64,000 bases of DNA from UBA6168 sp964573725. GTDB lineage: Bacteria; Bacteroidota; Bacteroidia; Chitinophagales; Saprospiraceae. Of the stretch, positions 43,534 to 52,369 are shown piece by piece. The DNA is taken from NCBI GenBank assembly GCA_964573725.1, contig CAZNLJ010000010.1:62001-126000 (forward strand). The letters are read 5' to 3'. The notes beneath the pieces are model-generated. The model had not been told where the DNA came from, ran no database searches, and was given only the letters and a program-made list of their open reading frames with translations. The stretch's first letter is position 1, and each line of letters starts with the position of its first letter. The translations under genes were made by a program, and so were the position numbers.

Positions 43534-45924
43534 TCAGAATTTGAAATTCCAGGTCAACGAACCGATGATGGGGAAGAGGGAGACCTGTTTGGCGGCGATA
43601 CCGGTCGGGATGGCGAGCGGGTTTTCCTGGGGATCGGTCCCTTCCGCATATTGCGGCTCCAGGTACAGGAAAAATGCGTTGCGCCGGTTGGTGAGGTTGA
43701 AGACGCTCAGGGTCAGGTCGCTTTCCCCCCATTTCGGGAAAAACTTATAGACGATACCCAGGTCCGACCGGAAGAAATAGGGCAACCGGAAAGCATTCCG
43801 TTCCCCATAGACCGGTACGACCGGCTGGAAGTCGGCGCCATAGACATCCTGGAATGCGAACCGACCCACCGGCAGCCAGGTACGGTCCCCGCTGCCATAG
43901 ACAACGGTACCCGACAAGGTGACCCGCGGGTGCAGGTCATACATCAGCACCAGGGAAAAATCGTGTCGCCGGTCGTAGCGGGGGAAGAAGGTGGTCCCGG
44001 CCCCACTGAAGAGCTTGCCTTCCTCCACCGGTTGGAAATCCCGCCGCCGGATGACGGCCATGGTGTAGCCGACCCAACCCTTGAGTTTACCCTCCTGTTT
44101 TTCAATGCCCCATTCCATGCCGTACCCCTGGCCGTTTCCGACGGCGAACTCCGCTTCCAGGTTTTTGTTGGCGAACAGTTGCGCGCCGTCGACGAAATCC
44201 ACCTGTCGGGAGAGCCACTTCATGTAGTATTCATTGGTGAGCAGAAAGCGTTTACCGAGCAGTTTTTCCCAGCCGACGGCCACTTGGTCGGAAGATTGCG
44301 GACGGATGCGGCGGGTGGCGGGATACCAGATGTCGGTCGGCAGGGCGATACCGGAAGTGGATACGAGATGGAGGTACTGGTACATCCGGGCATAGCTGGC
44401 CTTGACGGAAAGGTCGGTCCGGGGGCGGTAGAGGACGGCCAGCCGGGGTTCCAGGCCGGTGAAGAATTCCCCGTCGTTGGCGAAGGCGGACAACCGGAGG
44501 CCGGTCTGGAGTTTCCAGCGTTCCGCCAGGCTCATTTCGTCGGCGAAGTAGGCAGCGAAGGAATAGGCGGTGAAATCATCCCCGCCGGAGAAAGAGACGG
44601 TGCCGTCGTCGCTGCCTGCTTTCAACCGGCCCACGCCGAAGGTATGGCGGGTGGCGTTCCAGCCGAAACGCAGGGTATGCCGGTTGTTGTGGGCCAGGTA
44701 GAAATCCGACTTCAGGTTGAGGTCGCTGACATCCGACCCGACATTGAAGGAAAAGCCGGTCACCTTGCTTTCGATATTGTAGTTGTAATCCGAGTAGGTC
44801 AGGGTAAGGTTGTGAAAGAGCCGGGGGGAAAAGATATGGTTCCAGCGGGCCGTACCGGTGGCGTTGCCCCAGAAGAAGCCGAAATCGAAGAAATCCCCGT
44901 CGAATCCGAACACATCCCTGCCGAAATAACCGCTCAGGAAGAGGCGGTCCTTATCGCCGAGGGTAAAATTCGCCTTGGCGTTGAAATCATAGAAATAATA
45001 ATCGGGGATGGGGTTGTAATCCGGTTTGTCGGCATTCGCCTTGTTGACCTGCCGGGTGATGATATCGGCATAGGTCCGGCGACCGGACACGATGAAGGAG
45101 GAGCTGCCCTTCTGGATCGGGCCTTCCAGGGTCAGCCGGGATGTGATGAGGCCGATGCCACCGGTTCCGGCGAGTCGTTGGTTGTTGCCGTCCTTCATGC
45201 GGACATCGATGACGGAGGAGAGGCGGCCGCCGTATTGGGCGGGGAATCCGCCCTTATACAATTTCAGGTCCTTGACGGCATCCGTATTGAAGGTGCTGAA
45301 GAAGCCGAACAAGTGGTTTGCGTTGTAGACCACCGCCTCATCGAGGACGATCAGGTTCTGGTCGCTGCCGCCGCCCCGGACGAAGAGACCCGTGCTCCCC
45401 TCCGACCCGGAGGGGATTCCCGGTTTCAGCTGGATGGTCTTGAGGATATCCGTTTCACCGAGGAGGGCGGGGATGACCTTCACTTCCCGGGTGGAGATTT
45501 CCTCCACGCTCATTTCCGTGGTATTCATTTGTTCCTGGAAGGAATTCGCCTTGACCACCACCTCATAGAGCTGGATCCCTTGTCCGAGTGTGAGGTCGAG
45601 TACCGTATCGCGACGGGGGACGATATCGACCGTCCTGGTCTGGAAGCCGACATAACTGAAGGAGAGCGAGATACTATCCCGGCCGGTGGGAACGGCGAGG
45701 GAGTAGAAACCGTACTCATTGGTAGTTGTTCCGTTACCGGAGGACAAGTCCAGGACGGTCGCACCGATCAGCGTTTCCCCGTTATCGCCGTCACGGACCG
45801 AACCGCTGATGGTCACGGTGGCCGGTTGTGCGGAGGCCAGGAAACCGGACAGGCAGAGGAGTATTCCGGTCCATGCGCGCAGGAATGGGGAGGGCAGGAT
45901 TCTTTTTTGTTTCATTGACGACAT
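43534..45924 (-). CDS. TonB-dependent receptor with carboxypeptidase-like N-terminal domain
   Basis: About 796 residues from MSSMKQKRILPS; the Met of MKQKR at 45915 is an alternative. The signal peptide ends FLASAQ (about 33). A CarboxypepD_reg-like domain spans about 36-120 (SGSVRDGDNGETLIGATVLDL). The plug (about 130-240) carries RGGGSDQNLIVLDEAVVYN. A 22-strand barrel follows, ending in Phe (LTWNFKF), as outer-membrane porin-like proteins do. It imports a ligand across the outer membrane using TonB energy. With the downstream DUF4249 lipoprotein it forms a receptor pair; no SusD-type protein is present, and the ligand is unknown. Confidence 0.92.
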   Translation of the reverse strand: MSSMKQKRILPSPFLRAWTGILLCLSGFLASAQPATVTISGSVRDGDNGETLIGATVLDLSSGNGTTTNEYGFYSLAVPTGRDSISLSFSYVGFQTRTVDIVPRRDTVLDLTLGQGIQLYEVVVKANSFQEQMNTTEMSVEEISTREVKVIPALLGETDILKTIQLKPGIPSGSEGSTGLFVRGGGSDQNLIVLDEAVVYNANHLFGFFSTFNTDAVKDLKLYKGGFPAQYGGRLSSVIDVRMKDGNNQRLAGTGGIGLITSRLTLEGPIQKGSSSFIVSGRRTYADIITRQVNKANADKPDYNPIPDYYFYDFNAKANFTLGDKDRLFLSGYFGRDVFGFDGDFFDFGFFWGNATGTARWNHIFSPRLFHNLTLTYSDYNYNIESKVTGFSFNVGSDVSDLNLKSDFYLAHNNRHTLRFGWNATRHTFGVGRLKAGSDDGTVSFSGGDDFTAYSFAAYFADEMSLAERWKLQTGLRLSAFANDGEFFTGLEPRLAVLYRPRTDLSVKASYARMYQYLHLVSTSGIALPTDIWYPATRRIRPQSSDQVAVGWEKLLGKRFLLTNEYYMKWLSRQVDFVDGAQLFANKNLEAEFAVGNGQGYGMEWGIEKQEGKLKGWVGYTMAVIRRRDFQPVEEGKLFSGAGTTFFPRYDRRHDFSLVLMYDLHPRVTLSGTVVYGSGDRTWLPVGRFAFQDVYGADFQPVVPVYGERNAFRLPYFFRSDLGIVYKFFPKWGESDLTLSVFNLTNRRNAFFLYLEPQYAEGTDPQENPLAIPTGIAAKQVSLFPIIGSLTWNFKF

Positions 45925-46399
45925 ATTGGGCGGGCTGCGTCCGAAGGATGGCAGGCCGTGGGTCGGGGTGGGGAGGATACCGACGGATCGGCGGGCCGGT
46001 TGCCCGTTAATCGGCGGACAGCGCGGGGACGGTGCCGAGCGGTGGCAAAAGTATCCGGGAACCAGCCACAGCGCTAACAAATTTCTACGAATAGGGTTTA
46101 CGGGTGCGTGAAGGTCGGATAAAATACGACGGGAATCGGATATCGAGATTTGGCCAGGTTGCGATGAAACCTTCGCAGGAAAATAAAGTTTAGAGGAAGG
46201 GGGAGGAGGCTTGTGCTTCCGGGTCGCGCCGAATCCGGCCAAGCAGAATAATATATTAAAATATACAATTTAATATCGACTTAAACGAATATTATATCTT
46301 ATACATATATTTAACATGATAAAAATTTCACCATACGAGTCAGGGAGAATCAGGGGTTGGGGGTATGAGCGACGATAGTGGAAGGAAAACAACAACAAT
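45925..46399. other. Divergent intergenic region with a strongly AT-rich block
   Basis: 475 bases between the TonB receptor and thrB. The receptor promoter candidate is at 46046-46053. Roughly 46240-46335 is almost entirely A/T, in sharp contrast to the about 60% GC window, and is the likely thrB promoter region. No threonine-type leader peptide or attenuator was recognised. Confidence 0.55.
46046..46053 (-). promoter_or_regulatory. Promoter candidate for the TonB receptor/DUF4249 pair
   Basis: Minus-strand TACTTTTG with TTTG 24 bases upstream (plus coordinates 46078-46081), close to the Bacteroidota -33/-7 layout, 122 bases before the CDS. Confidence 0.55.
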
Positions 46400-47338
46400 A
46401 TGCGCAGGACGACGGAAGTATTTGCCCCGGCGAGTGTGGGGAATGCCGGTATCGGTTTCGACATCATGGGGTTCGCCTTATCGTCACCCGGGGATGAGGT
46501 GGTGGTCCGTCCGGGCAAGCGACCCGGGTTAAGGATCACGCGGATTACGGGGGACGGGGGCACCTTGTCGTTGGATCCGGCCCGGAACACGGCCGGGCTT
46601 GCGGCATTGCGGCTATTGGCGCATTTGGGGGAAACCGGGATTGGGATCGAGTTGGAGTTACACAAGCGGATGCCGATCGGGAGTGGATTGGGGAGCAGTG
46701 CGGCCAGTGCGGTGGCGGGGGCATTCGGTGTCAATGCGTTTTTGGGATTCCCGTTGGAGAAGCGGGCGTTGTTGCCGTTTGCGATGGCGGGGGAATATTT
46801 GGCATCCGGCGGCATGCATGCGGACAATGTCGCCCCTTGTCTGCTGGGCGGTTTCCTTTTGGTCCGGGACCATGCGACCTTGGACCTACACCGGTTGCCG
46901 GTACCGAAAGGATTGCATGCGACGGTCCTCTATCCGCACGTCAAGGTATTGACGCGGGAGGCGCGGGACATTCTCCGTCCGGAGATACCGATGGCATCAT
47001 TTGTTCGGCAGACTGCCAATCTTGGGGCATTCATCATCGGGATGTACGAATCGGACATGGCCCTGTTGGGGCGGTCCTTGGAGGATTGTGTGATCGAGCC
47101 GCAGCGGGCGGGTCTCATTCCGCATTTCCAAGCGACCAAGGCGGCGGCCATCGAATCCGGGGCTTTGGGCTGCAGCATATCCGGATCGGGCCCTTCCATA
47201 TTTGCCTTGAGTGCCGACCTAACCCAGGCCGGAAAGGTGGCCGAGGCCATGCAGCGGGTGATGCACGACCACGGTGTGCCGCACGACTGTTTCATTTCAC
47301 CGGTGAACGAGGACGGGGCGACACAACTTTCCGCCTGA
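46400..47338 (+). CDS. thrB: Homoserine kinase
   Basis: 312 residues. GHMP kinase family: the N-terminal FAPASVGNAGIGFDIMGFAL (about 9-28), the ATP-binding loop MPIGSGLGSSAASAVAGAFG (about 91-110), and the C-terminal GCSISGSGPSIFAL (about 253-266). It phosphorylates homoserine for threonine synthesis. It is followed after 30 bases by thrC, a two-gene operon; no thrA/aspartokinase is nearby. Codon use differs from the neighbours: many TTG, GGG, GCG and ACG codons instead of CTG/CTC, GGC, GCC and ACC. Confidence 0.92.
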   Translation: MRRTTEVFAPASVGNAGIGFDIMGFALSSPGDEVVVRPGKRPGLRITRITGDGGTLSLDPARNTAGLAALRLLAHLGETGIGIELELHKRMPIGSGLGSSAASAVAGAFGVNAFLGFPLEKRALLPFAMAGEYLASGGMHADNVAPCLLGGFLLVRDHATLDLHRLPVPKGLHATVLYPHVKVLTREARDILRPEIPMASFVRQTANLGAFIIGMYESDMALLGRSLEDCVIEPQRAGLIPHFQATKAAAIESGALGCSISGSGPSIFALSADLTQAGKVAEAMQRVMHDHGVPHDCFISPVNEDGATQLSA

Positions 47339-47368
47339 AGGTCGGTCCCCGGAAAAAAAAACAGACCT

Positions 47369-48673
47369 ATGCAATTGTACAGCACCAAGGACAAAAACCG
47401 CCTTGTAACCTGGGAAGAAGCCGTATTCCGGGGGCTTCCGGAGGACAACGGCCTGTATATGCCGGTCCATCTCCCCAAACTTCCCGCGGGATTTGTGGAG
47501 GACCTGCCGAACCAAACGTTCCAGGAGACGGCCATGGCCGTTGTCCAGGCTTTGCTGGCGGATGCCGTTCCGGTGCCGGCCATGCGGAAAATAATCGAAA
47601 CGGCCGTCAATTTTCCGGCTCCGCTCGTATCCCTGTCGGATAATACCCATGTATTGGAACTCTTCCATGGCCCATCCTTGGCTTTCAAGGATTTCGGGGC
47701 GAGATTCATGGCGGCGCTCATGAGCCATTTCCTGCGGGGGGCGGATCGGAACCTGGACATCCTGGTCGCCACGTCCGGGGATACCGGCGGAGCGGTGGCG
47801 GCCGGCTTCCACCACACCCCGGGCATCCGGGTCACCATCCTCTACCCTTCCGGAAAAGTCAGTCCGCTCCAGGAAAAACAGCTCACCACCCTGGGCGGAA
47901 ACATCCGGGCCCTGGAAATCGACGGCACCTTCGACGATTGCCAGCACCTGGTGAAACAAGCCTTCCTGGACCAGACCCTACAAAGGAATTTGTCGCTCAG
48001 TTCCGCCAATTCCATCAATATCGCCCGATTGGTGCCGCAATCCTTCTATTATTTCGAGGCGTACAAACAACTTCCCGACAAAAAACGTGAATTCGTCTTT
48101 TCCGTCCCCAGCGGTAATTTCGGCAACCTGACCGCCGGATTGTTCGCCTGGCGCATGGGACTGCCCATCCATCGTATGATTGCGGCCACCAATGCCAATG
48201 ATATCGTCCCCGGATACCTCAAAAGTGGCCGTTATACACCCAAACCCTCCGTCGCGACCCTTTCCAATGCCATGGATGTGGGCAATCCCTCCAATTTTGC
48301 CCGAATCATGGACCTGTATGGTTCCACGTGGAACAATGTCGCGCAGGATATCCTGGGATTTTCCTTTTCGGATACCGCCACCATGCGGGCCACCCTTTCC
48401 ATCCATCGCAATTACGGATACCTGATGGACCCACATGGCTCCGTCGGCTTCCTCGCCTTGGAGGAATACCTGGCGGCAAATCCGTCGCACCAAGGTATCG
48501 TCCTGGAAACGGCCCATCCGGCCAAATTCCTGGAATCCATGGAGGATATCCTCGGTTTCCCGATTCCGGTACCGGAAAGATTATCCCGCTTGGCCCAGCT
48601 TCCCAAATCCTCAGTTCGCCTCGGGAAATCCTTCGACGATTTCAAATCTTGGTTATTGGACCATGCCGCTTGA
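47369..48673 (+). CDS. thrC: Threonine synthase
   Basis: 434 residues. The N-terminal region MQLYSTKDKNRLVTWEEAVFRGLPEDNGLYMP is typical. The PLP lysine lies in HGPSLAFKDFGARF (about 103-116). VATSGDTGGAVAAGF (about 133-147) and SVPSGNFGNLTAGL (about 246-259) follow. It converts O-phosphohomoserine to threonine in the cytoplasm. It is cotranscribed with thrB. Nearly 1 kb of gene-free sequence follows. Confidence 0.93.
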   Translation: MQLYSTKDKNRLVTWEEAVFRGLPEDNGLYMPVHLPKLPAGFVEDLPNQTFQETAMAVVQALLADAVPVPAMRKIIETAVNFPAPLVSLSDNTHVLELFHGPSLAFKDFGARFMAALMSHFLRGADRNLDILVATSGDTGGAVAAGFHHTPGIRVTILYPSGKVSPLQEKQLTTLGGNIRALEIDGTFDDCQHLVKQAFLDQTLQRNLSLSSANSINIARLVPQSFYYFEAYKQLPDKKREFVFSVPSGNFGNLTAGLFAWRMGLPIHRMIAATNANDIVPGYLKSGRYTPKPSVATLSNAMDVGNPSNFARIMDLYGSTWNNVAQDILGFSFSDTATMRATLSIHRNYGYLMDPHGSVGFLALEEYLAANPSHQGIVLETAHPAKFLESMEDILGFPIPVPERLSRLAQLPKSSVRLGKSFDDFKSWLLDHAA

Positions 48674-49657
48674 CACCGTCAAGCCAGGCATTGACGGGCA
48701 ATATGCCTGTCCCATCGGACCGCACCCGGACCCCCCCAGGGTTCCACCCCTACGTTTTTCGCCCCACTTGGACTTCCATCCCCGACAATTTACCTACGCA
48801 AGCAAAAAAGAGCAGGCCATGCCGGGCTATTCCTTTCTCCTTCCCCTTTCACCGCTGACCCATTGCACTCCTATTTCTTCTTTGTCTCATCTTCCGCACC
48901 GCAAGCGCCAAATCGACTATTCCGATGTAAGGCTCGCATGATTGGATAAGGACATCACCCCAGCATAACCAAAAAAAAGAGGTAACTGCGCTTCCCGCCT
49001 TCCGGACAGGACGGCCGCCGGTGCGCTGGGGCGCGCAGCAGGCTTCCTTGGATAACCATTTAACTACTTAGGGAGTCAGGAGTCGCCCCCTTTTCCATGC
49101 GGGATACGGCACAGCAGCACGCTTTGGTACTAATAAACGTTCGGGAATCGCGTTCCTTTGTTCGTTGATTTTGCAGCCAGCGGTGTGGAAGATGCGTTTT
49201 ATCTGTCCACTCCTTCCATTTGCCGGTACCAACCGGCATCCCGGCCTGAATCCCCCGATAAGGCCTTGAATCCGGCAGCGAACATGCCGAAAACCTGTAC
49301 GCTCCCAAATCTTACTTTCAAACAAACCCTTAGGCGCCGCTTGGCAAGGGAAGCAGCTCGCCGACCTGTCGAATCGGGCGGTTGACGGTACATGTCGGAT
49401 CCGGCCGTGGGTGCAACTTCCCGCCTACCCTTCCGGCTGGACGAAATACAAAATGGGCATTATTTCATCTGTTCAAGACGCTACATAAACCAGCCTATAC
49501 CCTACGAAATGGGTAATCCGGTGCACGATAACCGCAGGCATCGATTCCGACCGGCCTTACAAACCGGAGAACAGCCGGCCTGCCTGTCCGTTTAAAAAGA
49601 AAAAGGGGGATGTTCCACGTGGAACATCCCCCTTTTTCTTTTTTCAGACCCGGTAGC
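48674..49657. other. Gene-free region of nearly 1 kb with possible minus-strand RNA end
   Basis: 984 bases with only short, unconvincing reading frames on either strand. Two structures stand out. Around 48971-49040 the minus strand can form a GC-rich branched structure (CTGCGC opposite GCGCAG, an inner CC-GGAA-GG hairpin) and then reaches a run of eight T; this could be the 3' end of a small RNA. At the right edge is the 50-bp palindrome described separately. It did not match RNase P RNA, tmRNA or SRP RNA cores that I could check by eye. Confidence 0.4.
49594..49643. terminator. Perfect 50-bp palindrome: bidirectional terminator with parS-like core
   Basis: Each arm is 25 bases and the two arms match without a mismatch or loop, centred between 49618 and 49619. 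From the centre outwards come TGTTCCAC/GTGGAACA, then GGGGG/CCCCC blocks, then A-rich/T-rich arms. Both strands therefore read as a GC stem followed by a T-tract, fitting a two-way terminator between convergent thrC and the lipoprotein gene. The central 16 bases TGTTCCACGTGGAACA (49611-49626) differ from the ParB-site consensus TGTTTCACGTGAAACA at two symmetric positions. Confidence 0.8.
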
Positions 49658-50233
49658 TTAGCGGACAATACTGGCTGTTATGCCGTATTCGTGCTCGATC
49701 CGGAAGACCGGCAACTCCTGGCGGCTGTGGAAGGCATATCCTTTGTTCGCCTCCCATTCCAGCGTTTGGCTGGTTCTTATCAGGATGTTTTCGCTTCCAT
49801 ATTCGATATGGACCTTCCGCACCTTCCCGTCTTCCCACTGTACCCGGATGGTTTTGGTACGCATCGACGGATCCAGGGCCTTGTGCTCCAAGCCGACCAG
49901 CGCGCCTTCGGTATTCCAGGTGGTATCTTTGGAATATTTGTCCGACCAGGCCGGCTTATTGATGTCACAGGCGACAAACAAACCCAGGTCGTCGGCCAGG
50001 TCAGGATCATCGATGACCTTATCCTCCCATTGTCCATCCACCATCATCCGGCGGGACAGGGATTTTAGCCGGGACAGACTGTCCCCGACGGTTGCCATAT
50101 ATCCCGCCAGGTCGAAGTATGGCAAAGGCTTCGTTCCGGACTTGCCGCCGGCACCGGCATTTTCTTCACAACCCGGCAGCATCCATAGCAACATAAAGCC
50201 TATGCAAACGGCCGGGAATCGAAACACTGACAT
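49658..50233 (-). CDS. Predicted lipoprotein of unknown function
   Basis: 191 residues from MSVFRFPAVCIGF; an in-frame ATG at 50248 adds five residues. The signal peptide ends in LPGC, a good lipobox, followed by a Gly/Asn/Ala-rich linker and a globular part. The RLKSLSRRMMVDGQWEDKVIDDPDLADDL stretch and later beta-strands (RVQWEDGKVRKVHIEYGSE) were not recognised as any family. The stop lies 15 bases outside the 50-bp palindrome. It may be cotranscribed with gpmI upstream (about 120-base gap). Confidence 0.75.
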   Translation of the reverse strand: MSVFRFPAVCIGFMLLWMLPGCEENAGAGGKSGTKPLPYFDLAGYMATVGDSLSRLKSLSRRMMVDGQWEDKVIDDPDLADDLGLFVACDINKPAWSDKYSKDTTWNTEGALVGLEHKALDPSMRTKTIRVQWEDGKVRKVHIEYGSENILIRTSQTLEWEANKGYAFHSRQELPVFRIEHEYGITASIVR

Positions 50234-50353
50234 GCGAACTGGATACATACCTGGATATTATGGTTTGCGCCCGAAGGTCACGGTCCCTTCTCCCCCGCTT
50301 CCGATTTGGCCGTTACGGCGGACAAGGCAAGCGGACAACCTCGCTTCCTTTCT

Positions 50354-51892
50354 TCAAATATTGCCTTCCGTCAACACCGTACCTTCCATTTGTGCCGGTA
50401 TCGGCAAGCCCATCAGCCGGAGGATGGTCGGGGCCACATCCCCCAACTTCCCTTCCTGCAAACGGATGCCGGCCACATCCCGCCCCACCAGGATGCATGG
50501 GACCGGATTCATGGTGTGGGCGGTGTTCGGACTGCCGTCCTCGTTGACCAAGTAATCGGAATTTCCGTGGTCCGCAATGACCAGTACCCGGTAGTCATGG
50601 CCGACCAATACCTCCAATAAGCGCCCCAGGCATCCGTCCACCGTCTCGGCCGCCCTGGTCGCCGCATCCCATACACCCGTGTGTCCAACCATATCCGCAT
50701 TCGCATAATTCAAACATATGAAATCCGGCAGGTTGGCTTCCACATCCGCCACGATTGCGTCCGTAATGGCTTCCGCCCCCATCTCCGGCTCCAGGTCGTA
50801 AGTCGCAACCTTCGGTGAAGGTATCAATATTCTCCGCTCACCCGCAAACGGCTCCTCCCGACCACCGGAAAAGAAAAATGTCACATGCGGATATTTCTCC
50901 GTCTCCGCAATCCGGACCTGGGTAAGTCCATTCTCCGATACCACCTGCCCTAAGGTCCGGTCGAGGTTGTCTTTCTCATACACGACCCGGACACCCCGGA
51001 AATTTTCATCGTAACGGGTCATGGTCACATAATACAGGTCCAATTTGTGCATCTCGTACGCCGGCATATCCGTCTGGGTCAGCACTTCCGTCAACTCCCT
51101 CGGCCGGTCCGTCCTGAAATTATAAAATATCACCACGTCCCCCGCCCGGACCGTCGCCAAAGGATTCCCCGCCGCATCCGTGCAAACAATCGGCTTCAAG
51201 AACTCATCCGTCTCCCCCGAAGCATAGCGCTCCCGAACCACGGAGAGACCGTCCGTCGTCGCCTGCCCCCGCCCATGCACCAACAGGTCGTAGGCGACCT
51301 TGATCCGCTCCCAACGCTTGTCACGGTCCATCGCATAGTACCTGCCTATGATTGAGGCTAATTTAACTTTTTGATTATCAATACTTTTTATTAAATCTTC
51401 AAGAAAATGGGCTCCCTGCTTGGGATCCGTATCCCTTCCGTCCATGAATGCATGCACAAAAGCCCCGGGTACCTCCTGCTCGACCGCCATCCGGCACAAG
51501 GCCTTCAAATGCGCCGTGTGCGAATGGACTCCCCCATCGGACAACAAGCCGATGAAATGGACCGGCCTGCCTTCCGCCCGCGCCTTCCGGAACGCTTCCA
51601 ACAACACCGGATGGTGCTGGAAACTCCCCTCCCGGATGGCCTTGTTGATGCGGGCCAATTCCTGATAGACGACCCTGCCTGCACCAATGTTGAGATGCCC
51701 TACCTCCGAATTACCCATCTGCCCTTCCGGCAATCCCACCTGCTCGCCGAAGGTGGTCAGCGTAGTATGCGGATACTGCGCCCACAAACGGTCCATCACC
51801 GGCGTATGCGCCTGCGCCAGGGCATCCGAATCGATTTTCTTTCCTATCCCCCATCCGTCGAGGATTACCAATGCCAATTTCTTGTGATCCAT
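50354..51892 (-). CDS. gpmI: 2,3-bisphosphoglycerate-independent phosphoglycerate mutase
   Basis: 512 residues. The metal and catalytic motifs are visible: VILDGWG near 10, the phosphorylated Ser in GQMGNSEVGHLNIG (about 58-71), RYYAMDRDKRWER (about 182-194), NYANADMVGHTGVWDA (about 390-405) and ADHGNSDYLV (about 437-446). It interconverts 3- and 2-phosphoglycerate in glycolysis using Mn ions. Codons for about residues 160-182 (51350-51415) are strikingly AT-rich compared with the rest of the gene, although the reading frame and protein are intact. Confidence 0.95.
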   Translation of the reverse strand: MDHKKLALVILDGWGIGKKIDSDALAQAHTPVMDRLWAQYPHTTLTTFGEQVGLPEGQMGNSEVGHLNIGAGRVVYQELARINKAIREGSFQHHPVLLEAFRKARAEGRPVHFIGLLSDGGVHSHTAHLKALCRMAVEQEVPGAFVHAFMDGRDTDPKQGAHFLEDLIKSIDNQKVKLASIIGRYYAMDRDKRWERIKVAYDLLVHGRGQATTDGLSVVRERYASGETDEFLKPIVCTDAAGNPLATVRAGDVVIFYNFRTDRPRELTEVLTQTDMPAYEMHKLDLYYVTMTRYDENFRGVRVVYEKDNLDRTLGQVVSENGLTQVRIAETEKYPHVTFFFSGGREEPFAGERRILIPSPKVATYDLEPEMGAEAITDAIVADVEANLPDFICLNYANADMVGHTGVWDAATRAAETVDGCLGRLLEVLVGHDYRVLVIADHGNSDYLVNEDGSPNTAHTMNPVPCILVGRDVAGIRLQEGKLGDVAPTILRLMGLPIPAQMEGTVLTEGNI

Positions 51893-52369
51893 ATGCTGCT
51901 GATTTTTTTTGTCCTGTCCACAAATGTAGGAACTTTCACAAGGCTACAGATCGGCGTTCCCTCCCGAGCCCCTTTGCTTGTACGGGCTCAACGGTTTGTC
52001 GAACGCAAATGCCCATCCCGACCAAGCCCGCGCTTCCTCCCTTACCCCCCTTCCCGTGCCGCCAACGGAAGCTACCCGCTTCCGGACACCACGCCTCGGG
52101 TAAGCACGACGCGGTTGCGCACGACCTTCCGGCCGGCAACCTTCCTTTCCGGTCGGCATTCCCCGGACCGAAACGGATGAAAACGACCGATTCCCCAATT
52201 TTTTTCCCGCCCGCCAATAATTTATGAAGGCCCGGCGTTATATTACCTCCGTTATCCGCCGAATACCACCGCCATTCCCGGCTGATGGCCGCCGCCCGAA
52301 CATACGAACGAACCGGCTTGTTTTTTTGTTCGCCTATAGCTGTTTTACATCATCCAGGCGATTAATCCG
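51893..52369. other. Divergent intergenic region, gpmI / DUF4783
   Basis: 477 bases. The gpmI -7 candidate lies at 51921-51928. Short open frames in the middle have no family features. No RNA gene was recognised. Confidence 0.5.
51921..51928 (-). promoter_or_regulatory. Candidate -7 element for gpmI
   Basis: Minus-strand TACATTTG, 28 bases before the gpmI start. Confidence 0.45.

Noticed and set aside
43510..45918. An 802-codon plus-strand frame opposite the TonB receptor
   Set aside because: Antisense shadow of an identified receptor with low-complexity Gly/Glu/Val-rich composition.
46243..46399. Threonine-type attenuator ahead of thrB
   Set aside because: No short Thr/Ile-rich leader frame or paired hairpins with a T-tract were seen in the AT-rich upstream region.
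48960..49060. SRP RNA, RNase P RNA or tmRNA at the structured minus-strand element
   Set aside because: A CC-GGAA-GG hairpin is present, but the conserved SRP internal loop, the RNase P GAGGAAAGTCC motif and a tmRNA tag with ALAA ending were not found.
49060..49385. Short overlapping frames of 75-85 codons on both strands in the gene-free region
   Set aside because: None shows a plausible protein composition or start context, and they overlap each other.
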